Below are positions 1 through 7,019 of a stretch of 9,408 bases of DNA, one piece after another. Origin of the DNA: Thalassospiraceae bacterium (GTDB taxonomy: Bacteria; Pseudomonadota; Alphaproteobacteria; Rhodospirillales; Magnetovibrionaceae); the NCBI GenBank assembly GCA_030638205.1, contig DAOWFB010000042.1:1-9408 (forward strand). Reading direction: 5' to 3'. The position numbers and the translations under genes are program-made. Below the pieces are notes generated by a model. That model had not been told where the DNA came from, did no database searches, and saw only the letters and a list, made by a program, of their open reading frames with translations. The stretch's first letter is position 1, and each line of letters opens with the position of its first letter.

Positions 1-135
1 GAAAAATTTAAAAACAGTTGAAAAAAAGCTTTAAGACATCAAATAAATGGTGCTCAATGCTGCTGCCTAAATGGGGTGTTTAAAATTGAAAGTGAAAATA
101 GCGGGAAAGCTCCCAACATTTTCTTGATGTAGCCC
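1..135 (+). other. AT-rich leader / intergenic region upstream of sucA
   Basis: This stretch holds no convincing gene. It is A-rich on the plus strand and full of stop codons. It should contain the 5' leader of sucA, or the spacer to an upstream operon gene (sucD in many alphaproteobacteria, not visible here). A TTGAAA hexamer at 18-23 could be a -35 element, but the sequence 15-17 bases downstream matches a -10 poorly, so no promoter is called. A small GGGA/TCCC hairpin (103-114) lies about 20 bases before the sucA start. No Shine-Dalgarno precedes the start. Confidence 0.4.
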
Positions 136-3102
136 ATGACAACAGTATCTGACAATTTCCTTAGCGGCGCCAACGCCCTTTACGTTGCGGAACTTTATGC
201 GCGCTATCTTGATAGTGCGTCCGCAGTTGATAAAAACTGGGCCAGCTGGTTTTCCAACCTTGATGATGATAGCCGTTCTGTTTTGAGCGAACTTCAAGGT
301 GCCAGTTGGGCACCATCCGATGCCGGCGTAGTTGGTGCATTTGGCAACAATGGCAATGGTAACGGTAATGGCGGATGGATGGAGCCCCGAGCCGGAACCG
401 GCGTTCAACCAGCAGCGGATGTTTCGGTTATGGGCGCAACGGTTGCGCCCAGCACAGATTCAATCCGCCGGGCCACCAAAGACACCATCCGTGCATTAAT
501 GCTTATTCGTGCCTATCGTGTGCGCGGACATTTAATTGCTAATTTTGATCCATTGGGACTTGAAGGTCGAACCGCACATCCGGAACTTGACCCGCGCCAC
601 TATGGTTTTAGCGATGCAGACATGGACAGGCCTATTTTCATAGACCATGTGCTGGGTCTAGAGGTCGCCACTTTGCGCGAAATACTCGCTATCTTGAAAG
701 AAACCTATTGTGGTTCCATCGGGGTTGAATTCACACATATTCAAGAACCAGAGGTCAAAGCATGGATCCAACGCCGCATTGAAGGCGTTCGCAATCAAAC
801 CGATTTCACTATCAAAGGCAAGCGGGCAATCCTTGAGCGCATGGTTGAAAGCGAAGGCTTTGAAAAATTTCTCAACGTTAAATATACCGGGACCAAACGT
901 TTTGGGCTTGATGGTGGTGAAAGCGCCATACCTGCCCTTGAACAAATAATAAAACGCGGCGGGCAATTGGGCGTAAAAGAAATTGTTATCGGCATGCCGC
1001 ACCGTGGGCGTCTTAATGTTTTGGCTAATGTTATGCGCAAACCGTATCAGGCAATTTTTTCTGAATTTCAGGGTGGCTCGGCCAACCCCGATGATACCGA
1101 AGGTTCCGGTGACGTTAAATACCATCTTGGCACCTCTGCCGACCGGGTCTTTGATGGGGAAACCGTCCATCTTTCGCTAACCGCCAATCCATCCCATCTT
1201 GAAGCGGTAAACCCGGTTGTGCTGGGCAAAGTTCGGGCCAAACAACGCCAACGCAATGATACGGAACGGGGCGAGGTCATGGGGCTTTTGATGCATGGCG
1301 ATGCCGCATTTGCGGGGCAGGGACTGGTTCCGGAAACATTGGATCTGGCCGAACTAAAAGGCTACCGCACCGGCGGCACCATTCATTTAATCGTTAATAA
1401 CCAAATTGGTTTTACCACCGCACCTAGCTATTCGCGCTCATCACCTTATCCGTCCGACGTTGCCAAAATGACCCAGACCCCAATTTTTCACGTTAATGGC
1501 GATGACCCCGAAGCGGTGGTGCATGTAGCGCGCATTGCAATGGAGTTCAGACAAGAATTCAAACGCGACGTTGTTATTGATATGTTTTGCTATCGCCGTC
1601 ACGGCCATAATGAAGCCGACGAGCCTATGTTTACCAACCCGGTTATGTATCGGACAATCGCCAACCACCCAACCACGCGCGAGGTTTATGCCAAACAATT
1701 GATAAACGAGGGCGTAATAAGCGATGTCGATGCAGAAAAAATGGCAACTTCTTTTCATCGGCATTTGGAAAAAGAATTAAAAGCTTCCGAAAGCTATCGC
1801 CCCAACAAGGCCGATTGGTTAGAGGGAAAGTGGAAGGGCCTTAATCGTCTTAGCGGCGAAGAAGAGCTAAGCGACGATGATACATCGTTACCGATGGAAA
1901 CGTTAGAAGAAATAGGTTTGGCGTTATCGACCCCGCCGGATAATTTTGAAGTTAATAGCAAAATTCTGCGCCAGCTTAAAAACAAACGAAAAATGATAGA
2001 AACCCACGAAGGTATCGATTGGGCAACTGCCGAGGCCATAGCCTTTGGCAGCCTTTGCATTGATCATGGCGGGGTTAGGCTGTCGGGTCAGGATTCCGGG
2101 CGTGGCACATTTTCCCATCGTCATGCGGTGTTGGTCGACCAAATAAGCGAGGAACGTTTTGTTCCTATAAATAATATTCGCCCCGGCAATCAGCAAGAAT
2201 TAGAAGTAATTGATAGCCCGCTTTCCGAAGCTGGCGTGCTTGGGTTTGAATATGGCTATTCCATGGCCGAACCACAGCGACTTATCATCTGGGAAGCCCA
2301 ATTTGGTGATTTCGCCAATGGTGCGCAGGTTATTATTGATCAGTTCATAGCATCTGGCGAAACCAAGTGGCTAAGGTTCTCTGGTCTGGTAATGCTGTTG
2401 CCCCATGGGTATGAAGGCCAAGGGCCGGAACATTCTTCGGCTCGACTAGAACGATATCTACAGCTTTGCGCCGAAGATAACATGCAGATAGTAAATCTGA
2501 CCACGCCGGCACAATATTTTCATGTTTTGCGGCGGCAAATTTGTCGTAACTATCGCAAACCGCTAGTGGTGATGGCGCCTAAATCATTACTGCGGCATAA
2601 ATTGTGCATTTCTAATTTGGGTGAAATGGGTCCGGAAACACGCTTTCGTCGCGTCTTGCCGGAACATGATCGTCTAGTGCTGGATAAAAAAGTTCGCCGG
2701 GTAATTATTTGCTCGGGCAAAGTTTATTACGATATCCTTGAAGCAAGACGGAAACGCGAAATTGATGATGTTGCCATAGTGCGCTTGGAACAAATTTATC
2801 CATTCCCATGGAAAGGCATATTGCAGCAGCTTTCGCGCTATCCCCATGCCGAGGTGGTTTGGGCACAGGAAGAACCGGCCAACATGGGGGCGTGGACTTT
2901 TATTTCTCAGCGCATCGAAACCATAATGCGTGAACTGGCAGGCGATCATTTAAGCCCGGTTTATGTGGGTAGGCGTGGCGCAGCATCGCCCGCCACGGGC
3001 CTACATAGCCGCCATGTCGAAGAACAAAACTGGATTATAGATCAGTCATTAGAAGGCGATCTTTCTAAGATACATCAACCGCACACGCGGCCAATTTATT
3101 AG
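136..3102 (+). CDS. sucA: 2-oxoglutarate dehydrogenase E1 component (thiamine diphosphate-dependent decarboxylase)
   Basis: E1 of the 2-oxoglutarate dehydrogenase complex in the TCA cycle, cytoplasmic. It decarboxylates 2-oxoglutarate with thiamine diphosphate and succinylates the E2 lipoyl group. The 988 residues match full family length. Seen in order: the N-terminal E2-interacting segment (about 8-40, FLSGANALYVAELYARYL), a Gly/Asn-rich linker (70-80), the MPHRGRLNVL active-site motif (287-296), the diphosphate/metal site from HGDAAFAGQG (387-396) to VNNQIGFTT (420-428), the transketolase pyrimidine-binding region with QDSGRGTFSHRH (652-663), SEAGVLGFEYGYS (697-709) and LLPHGYEGQGPEHSSAR (754-770), and the C-terminal EEPANMGAW and GRRGAASPATG. 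The start is limited on the upstream side by an in-frame TAG at 130-132, and no clear Shine-Dalgarno is present. It is the first visible gene of the sucA-sucB-lpd operon, with 39 bases to sucB. Confidence 0.98.
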   Translation: MTTVSDNFLSGANALYVAELYARYLDSASAVDKNWASWFSNLDDDSRSVLSELQGASWAPSDAGVVGAFGNNGNGNGNGGWMEPRAGTGVQPAADVSVMGATVAPSTDSIRRATKDTIRALMLIRAYRVRGHLIANFDPLGLEGRTAHPELDPRHYGFSDADMDRPIFIDHVLGLEVATLREILAILKETYCGSIGVEFTHIQEPEVKAWIQRRIEGVRNQTDFTIKGKRAILERMVESEGFEKFLNVKYTGTKRFGLDGGESAIPALEQIIKRGGQLGVKEIVIGMPHRGRLNVLANVMRKPYQAIFSEFQGGSANPDDTEGSGDVKYHLGTSADRVFDGETVHLSLTANPSHLEAVNPVVLGKVRAKQRQRNDTERGEVMGLLMHGDAAFAGQGLVPETLDLAELKGYRTGGTIHLIVNNQIGFTTAPSYSRSSPYPSDVAKMTQTPIFHVNGDDPEAVVHVARIAMEFRQEFKRDVVIDMFCYRRHGHNEADEPMFTNPVMYRTIANHPTTREVYAKQLINEGVISDVDAEKMATSFHRHLEKELKASESYRPNKADWLEGKWKGLNRLSGEEELSDDDTSLPMETLEEIGLALSTPPDNFEVNSKILRQLKNKRKMIETHEGIDWATAEAIAFGSLCIDHGGVRLSGQDSGRGTFSHRHAVLVDQISEERFVPINNIRPGNQQELEVIDSPLSEAGVLGFEYGYSMAEPQRLIIWEAQFGDFANGAQVIIDQFIASGETKWLRFSGLVMLLPHGYEGQGPEHSSARLERYLQLCAEDNMQIVNLTTPAQYFHVLRRQICRNYRKPLVVMAPKSLLRHKLCISNLGEMGPETRFRRVLPEHDRLVLDKKVRRVIICSGKVYYDILEARRKREIDDVAIVRLEQIYPFPWKGILQQLSRYPHAEVVWAQEEPANMGAWTFISQRIETIMRELAGDHLSPVYVGRRGAASPATGLHSRHVEEQNWIIDQSLEGDLSKIHQPHTRPIY

Positions 3103-3125
3103 GCCCAATTTGTTAAATGAAGTTT

Positions 3126-3131
3126 AAGGAG
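3126..3131 (+). promoter_or_regulatory. Shine-Dalgarno of sucB
   Basis: AAGGAG ends 10 bases before the ATG at 3142. It is the strongest ribosome binding site in the operon and contrasts with sucA, which has none recognisable. It fixes the sucB start. Confidence 0.8.
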
Positions 3132-3141
3132 CAAAATCATC

Positions 3142-4350
3142 ATGGCTACCGAAATAAAGGTTCCAGCATTAGGCGAATCGGTAACCGAGGCAACGGTTGC
3201 TAAATGGTTTAAACAACCGGGTGAGGCCGTCACCGTTGACGAGCCAATGGTTGAACTTGAAACCGACAAAGTAACGGTTGAGGTTCCGGCACCTGCATCG
3301 GGCGCATTGGTAAGCATTAGCGTTGCCGAGGGATCCGACGTAGAGGTCGGTGCCATACTGGGCGTTATTGACGAAGGTGCTCAGGGAACGGTGGCGGCCG
3401 AACCAGCACCAGCACCTGCCGAAAAAGAACAAGCTCCCGCCCCAAAACCAGCTCCGGCCCCCAAGCCAGCGGCTGCCCCTAAATCCGTAGCCCCAGCATC
3501 GGCTCCCACATCGCCAACTGCGCGCAAGGTAATGGCTGAAAAGGGTGTGGACGCATCTTCGGTTCAAGGAACCGGCCCCGGTGGGCGCATAACCAAAAAT
3601 GATGCGATTAATTCTGCTGCTGCCCAATACCCACCCCGGCTTGATGGCCCGCGCGAAGAGCGGGTTCCCATGACACGCCTAAGAAAACGTATTGCCGAAC
3701 GCTTAAAAGAAGCACAAGAAAACGCCGCCATGTTAACAACCTTTAACGAGGTCGATATGGGCGCGGTAATGGAAATGCGCAAAAATTTCCAAGAAAATTT
3801 CCAAAAGCGCCACGGGGTCAAGCTTGGCTTTATGTCGTTCTTTGCCAAAGCCTGCGTTACGGCGTTGCGTGAATACCCGGCGGTAAATGCTGAAATTGAC
3901 GGTGGCGACATAATTTATAAAAATTATTACGATATCGGCATTGCCGTTGGCACCGAACAAGGTCTGGTGGTTCCGGTTGTGCGCGATTGTGACGCCCTTA
4001 ATTTTGCTGAGATCGAACAAACAATAAATGATTATGGTGCGCGGGCGCGCGAAGGCCGCCTGACCATGGACGAGTTAACCGGTGGAACATTTACCATTAC
4101 CAACGGTGGGGTGTTTGGTTCGCTGCTTTCAACGCCCATATTAAATGCCCCGCAACCGGGAATTCTAGGCATGCATAAAATACAGCAACGACCAATGGTG
4201 ATGGCCGATGGCTCTATTGAGGCCAGGCCGATGATGTATCTTGCCATGTCGTATGACCACCGTATTGTTGATGGCCGTGAAGCTGTTTCATTTTTGGTTA
4301 GGGTTAAAGAATGCATCGAAAACCCTGAACGTATAATGCTCGACACTTAA
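3142..4350 (+). CDS. sucB: 2-oxoglutarate dehydrogenase E2, dihydrolipoyllysine succinyltransferase
   Basis: Core of the 2-oxoglutarate dehydrogenase complex; it moves the succinyl group from its lipoyl arm to CoA. The 402 residues are typical of the family. Domains: one lipoyl domain (about 2-77) with the acceptor lysine K43 in ETDKVTVEV; a flexible Ala/Pro/Lys linker (about 85-122); a peripheral subunit-binding domain for E1/E3 (about 123-158, with SPTARKVMAEKGVD and GTGPGGRITKND); and the acyltransferase domain (about 170-400) ending with the catalytic YDHRIVDGREAV motif, giving H373 and D377. The single lipoyl domain and the SYDHRIVDG form favour succinyltransferase, as does the position directly after sucA; a pyruvate dehydrogenase E2 is unlikely. 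AAGGAG at 3126-3131 supports the start. The gap to lpd is 36 bases. Confidence 0.97.
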   Translation: MATEIKVPALGESVTEATVAKWFKQPGEAVTVDEPMVELETDKVTVEVPAPASGALVSISVAEGSDVEVGAILGVIDEGAQGTVAAEPAPAPAEKEQAPAPKPAPAPKPAAAPKSVAPASAPTSPTARKVMAEKGVDASSVQGTGPGGRITKNDAINSAAAQYPPRLDGPREERVPMTRLRKRIAERLKEAQENAAMLTTFNEVDMGAVMEMRKNFQENFQKRHGVKLGFMSFFAKACVTALREYPAVNAEIDGGDIIYKNYYDIGIAVGTEQGLVVPVVRDCDALNFAEIEQTINDYGARAREGRLTMDELTGGTFTITNGGVFGSLLSTPILNAPQPGILGMHKIQQRPMVMADGSIEARPMMYLAMSYDHRIVDGREAVSFLVRVKECIENPERIMLDT

Positions 4351-4386
4351 AAACCTAAATTAGTCGACAGCGCGGAGACAAAAGAT

Positions 4387-5793
4387 ATGAGCAACAATAA
4401 TTTTGACGTAATAATAATCGGCGGCGGCCCCGGTGGCTATGTTGCAGCCATTCGGGCGGCACAGTTGGGCCTTAACACCGCCTGTGTTGAAAAACGGGGC
4501 ACCCTTGGCGGAACCTGCCTAAATGTTGGCTGCATACCGTCAAAAGCATTGCTGCAATCGTCGCACCATTATGAAATGGCGGAAAAAGAATTTGCAAATC
4601 ATGGGGTGGATTTTAAAGGATTGAAATTAAACCTAAAAACCATGATGGCCCGCAAAGATAGCGTGGTTGATGACCTGACCAAGGGCATCGCATTTTTGTT
4701 CAAGAAAAATAAAATCTCGCATTTTATCGGGGCTGGAAAAATTACCGCTCCGGGCGTGGTCGAGGTCGTTTCAGGTAAAAAAACCGAAAGCTTAAACGCA
4801 AAAAATATTGTAATCGCCACCGGCTCGTCATCATCAGATTTACCGGGCGTTGATGTGGATGAAAAACAAATCGTTTCTTCCACTGGTGCGCTCGCGCTTA
4901 GTTCCGTGCCTAAAACAATGGTTGTCATTGGCGGTGGGGTAATTGGGCTTGAACTGGGTTCGGTTTGGCGACGCTTGGGCGCAGAGGTCACGGTGGTTGA
5001 ATTTCTTGAAAACATTTTTCCCGGCATGGACGGCGAGGTGGTCAAGCAAGCGACCCGCACATTTAAAAAACAAGGCATCAAATTTAAATTGGCGACCAAG
5101 GTTACCGGGGCCAAGGCGGCAAAATCGGGCGTTACCTTAAATTTAGAGGCAGCCGCTGGCGGCAAGGCAGAAGAATTAAAAGCAGATGTTGTTTTGGTTT
5201 CCGTTGGGCGCAAACCATATACTGCCGAACTTGGCCTGGAAGGCGTTGGCGTTAAAATGGATGGTCGCGGCTTTGTTGGTGTTGATGAAAATTACCAAAC
5301 TTCCGTTCCCGGCATTTATGCCATTGGCGACGTTATCGGCGGGGCCATGCTGGCACACAAGGCCGAAGAAGAGGGCATCGCTTGCATGGAAATTTTGGCC
5401 GGTCAAGCAGGCCACGTAAATTATGGCGCTATTCCCGGCGTGGTTTACACCCACCCGGAAATTGCCGCACTTGGCAAAACCGAAGAAAACCTAAAAGACG
5501 AAGGGGTAAATTACACTGTTGGTAAATTTCCCTTTTCGGCCAACGCGCGGGCGCGGGCCAATGCCGACGCTGAAGGTTTTGTAAAAATATTGGCAGACGC
5601 CGATACCGACCGGGTATTGGGTTGCCATATAATCGGCCCCGGTGCTGGCGAATTGGTGCAAGAGGTTGTGCTTGCAATGGAATTTGAGGGTGCGGCCGAA
5701 GACGTTGCCAGAACCTGCCATGCCCACCCCGGTACAGCCGAGGCAGTAAAAGAAGCAGCATTGGCAGCCATTGGCCGCGCCATTCATATCTAA
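4387..5793 (+). CDS. lpd: Dihydrolipoyl dehydrogenase (E3)
   Basis: FAD-dependent E3 that reoxidises the dihydrolipoyl group on E2 and passes electrons to NAD+. The 468 residues are normal for the family. Seen: the N-terminal FAD dinucleotide-binding motif IGGGPGGYVAA (11-21); the redox disulfide C44/C49 in GGTCLNVGCIPSK; the NAD-binding motif VVIGGGVIGLELG (179-191); the second FAD contact GIYAIGDVIGG (309-319); and the dimerisation domain with the catalytic His-Glu pair H447/E452 in HAHPGTAEA. GGAG at 4374-4377 lies 9 bases before the start. As the last gene of the operon it is probably the E3 of this complex, though the same enzyme often also serves pyruvate dehydrogenase or glycine cleavage, which cannot be judged here. 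Genomes of this group often carry several lpd copies. Confidence 0.97.
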   Translation: MSNNNFDVIIIGGGPGGYVAAIRAAQLGLNTACVEKRGTLGGTCLNVGCIPSKALLQSSHHYEMAEKEFANHGVDFKGLKLNLKTMMARKDSVVDDLTKGIAFLFKKNKISHFIGAGKITAPGVVEVVSGKKTESLNAKNIVIATGSSSSDLPGVDVDEKQIVSSTGALALSSVPKTMVVIGGGVIGLELGSVWRRLGAEVTVVEFLENIFPGMDGEVVKQATRTFKKQGIKFKLATKVTGAKAAKSGVTLNLEAAAGGKAEELKADVVLVSVGRKPYTAELGLEGVGVKMDGRGFVGVDENYQTSVPGIYAIGDVIGGAMLAHKAEEEGIACMEILAGQAGHVNYGAIPGVVYTHPEIAALGKTEENLKDEGVNYTVGKFPFSANARARANADAEGFVKILADADTDRVLGCHIIGPGAGELVQEVVLAMEFEGAAEDVARTCHAHPGTAEAVKEAALAAIGRAIHI

Positions 5794-5825
5794 GAGGGCA
5801 TATATAAGAATTTAATCGGTAAAAC

Positions 5826-5860
5826 AAAAACCCCCAGATGAAAAACATCCGGGGGTTTTT
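5826..5860. terminator. Bidirectional rho-independent terminator between lpd and the convergent gene
   Basis: The left arm is an A5 tract, C5, A and GATG; the loop is AAAAA; the right arm is CATC, C, G5 and a T5 tract. The stem pairs throughout except for one A-C mismatch (5836/5850). An A-tract before the stem and a T-tract after it make it usable in both directions. It lies 32 bases after the lpd stop and 23 bases beyond the stop of the convergent minus-strand gene (5884), so it probably ends both transcripts. Confidence 0.92.
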
Positions 5861-5883
5861 ATTATTTAAGGCTTATGTGCAAT

Positions 5884-6831
5884 TTATGAGCACTTAGCCT
5901 GGTTGTCTTGTCCTTTAAACTCACCACCGGAAACTTTGGTAACGGCTTTTTGAAACGCAGGCGGGCTGCCCATTATGTTCATGAAGCTGTTTGATCCCAT
6001 CATAGAAAGATCGGGGAAGTTCATGGCAATGCGGAAACGCAATGAAAGGGCATAGGCCTTATCGCCGGAAACCAATATTTCATGCGGCAGGTGCGCGGTT
6101 GAGCGTATATCTTTGAAATCGATTTCGCTCATGATGAAATCATCATTTTGTAATTTGTCGGCACCTTTGGATGCAACGCCAAATACAACCTCTTTTTTGC
6201 CGAGAATGTTAACTTTATAAACCTGAGTAAGCCCGCTCATGCCCTTGGCTAGGTTGTTTTCAACTCGTTTTACCATTTTTTTGTGGCTACCAGCACAGCC
6301 CAAAAGGTTGGCCTCATCAAAATAAGGCATCATTATCATGTAATGAAATTTGTTTAGTTGGGCTGCTGTTTTGCCCTTGTCCAGACCAAATTCCTTTCCA
6401 CCGCCAAGTGCTTTTTTAAGTTTCTTTGTGGTGCTGGCAAGGTCGTTATCCATGCGGTAGGCAGCCGCCATGTATGCAGGGTTGGTGTAGGAAACCTGTA
6501 TCTTGCCACCCATGTCGGTAACCGAAACTCTTCCAATTGCGCCAAAACCACCCATATCGCTGCGGGCTGCGGCTGCTCTTTGTGCCATGCTGGTAACCGC
6601 GATTATGGTTGCGGCTGGATAGGGTGTGTAGGTGCCTGCAATGGTAAATCCGGCATCGGTTAATTTTGCCGTTACATCGGCAACGGTAGATGTCATGTCG
6701 CCCGCACCGTTAGAAGCAAGAACAAAAGGCTTCATCGGGTGGTCGTCTGCCTTGGCCTCAAGGGCAGCAGAGTTTATGCCAACAAACGCTAGTGCGCCCA
6801 GCGCAAGGGCCGTGATTTTATTGAAATACAT
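5884..6831 (-). CDS. Exported protein of unknown function, resembling DUF302-type folds
   Basis: A 315-residue protein with a clear Sec signal peptide: a short N-region with K5, a hydrophobic core at about 6-24, and a likely signal peptidase I site after A28 (EAKA|DD). The mature protein should be periplasmic or secreted; no other membrane segment is evident. It has only two cysteines, C179 and C314, which could form a disulfide. Recognisable segments are a helix followed by GFTIAGTYTPYPAATIIAVT (61-80), IQVSYTNPAYMAAAYRM (111-127), YHYM-like FHYMIMMPYFDE (162-173), VYKVNILGKKEVVFGV (204-219) and a conserved-looking STAHLPHEILV..LRFRIAMNFPDLSMM (244-278). The first half resembles the DUF302 pattern by eye; this is an impression and was not tested by search. 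The gene stands alone, convergent to lpd, with a strong Shine-Dalgarno. The function is not known. Confidence 0.85.
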   Translation of the reverse strand: MYFNKITALALGALAFVGINSAALEAKADDHPMKPFVLASNGAGDMTSTVADVTAKLTDAGFTIAGTYTPYPAATIIAVTSMAQRAAAARSDMGGFGAIGRVSVTDMGGKIQVSYTNPAYMAAAYRMDNDLASTTKKLKKALGGGKEFGLDKGKTAAQLNKFHYMIMMPYFDEANLLGCAGSHKKMVKRVENNLAKGMSGLTQVYKVNILGKKEVVFGVASKGADKLQNDDFIMSEIDFKDIRSTAHLPHEILVSGDKAYALSLRFRIAMNFPDLSMMGSNSFMNIMGSPPAFQKAVTKVSGGEFKGQDNQAKCS

Positions 6832-6840
6832 CTTTTAAAT

Positions 6841-6848
6841 TCCTCCCC
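6841..6848 (-). promoter_or_regulatory. Shine-Dalgarno of the exported-protein gene
   Basis: On the minus strand GGGGAGGA ends 9 bases before the ATG at 6831. This near-ideal site fixes the start and so supports the signal peptide. A good site suggests substantial translation. Confidence 0.85.
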
Positions 6849-6984
6849 AAGTTGATGTGATTTATGATTTTTGTCTGCTCGTTATATTAGAAAAATGCTA
6901 TTTTAAGGTAGTATCATACGGCCACACGGGGTTTATGGCGGAGATTAACGCCTTAATATTTGGCACCGCACATTGGCCGACATT

Positions 6985-7002
6985 ATAAAAAATCTTTTTT
7001 AT
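6985..7002 (-). repeat. AT-only perfect inverted repeat downstream of xerC
   Basis: Two 8-base arms (ATAAAAAA and TTTTTTAT) flank a two-base centre, 18 bases beyond the xerC stop. On the minus strand the right arm is a T6 run. It could be a weak transcription end for xerC, but a stem without any G-C pair is not a good intrinsic terminator. It also overlaps the TATAAT noted in this gap. Confidence 0.4.
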
Positions 7003-7019
7003 TACAGTAGGATAGAAGA

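Larger units (their letters stand above)
6832..7019 (-). other. AT-rich gap between xerC and the exported-protein gene
   Basis: This 188-base gap lies between two minus-strand genes and should hold the promoter of the exported-protein gene. On the minus strand a perfect TATAAT lies at 6987-6982, and a TAATAT/ATATAA cluster is nearer the gene, at about 6888-6880. Neither has a convincing -35 at 16-18 bases, so these are only -10-like matches. The gap also holds an AT-only inverted repeat (6985-7002) and a small GGCG/CGCC hairpin (6938-6953). No gene or RNA is supported. Confidence 0.4.

Noticed and set aside
2..34. Possible tail of an upstream gene (frame 2, ending in TAA at 32-34)
   Set aside because: Only ten Lys-rich codons in an A-rich stretch; they do not match the SucD C-terminus I would expect, so no gene is called.
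18..46. sigma70-type promoter upstream of sucA
   Set aside because: TTGAAA is acceptable as a -35, but the hexamers at correct spacing (AAATAA, TCAAAT) fit the -10 poorly in a region where AT-rich matches are expected by chance.
658..1170. Minus-strand open frame of 170 codons inside sucA
   Set aside because: It lies fully antisense to a conserved part of sucA, shows no recognisable domain and has no ribosome site; it is a by-product of sucA codon use. The same applies to the minus-strand frames at 67-408 and 1441-1764.
3169..3627. Minus-strand open frame rich in Gly, Trp and Arg inside sucB
   Set aside because: Its odd composition is simply the antisense of the Ala/Pro/Lys linker of the E2 protein.
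4599..5213. Minus-strand open frame of 204 codons inside lpd
   Set aside because: It is the longest antisense frame but mirrors the lpd codons; its Ser/Thr/Pro-rich low-complexity product matches nothing I recognise.
6935..6988. Plus-strand 17-codon ORF (MAEINALIFGTAHWPTL) in the xerC / exported-protein gap
   Set aside because: It is short, has no proper Shine-Dalgarno at the right spacing and no supporting context; chance is the simpler explanation.
6832..7019. dif recombination site near xerC
   Set aside because: I looked for the two 11-base Xer arms around a 6-base centre and saw no match; dif is normally far from xerC.
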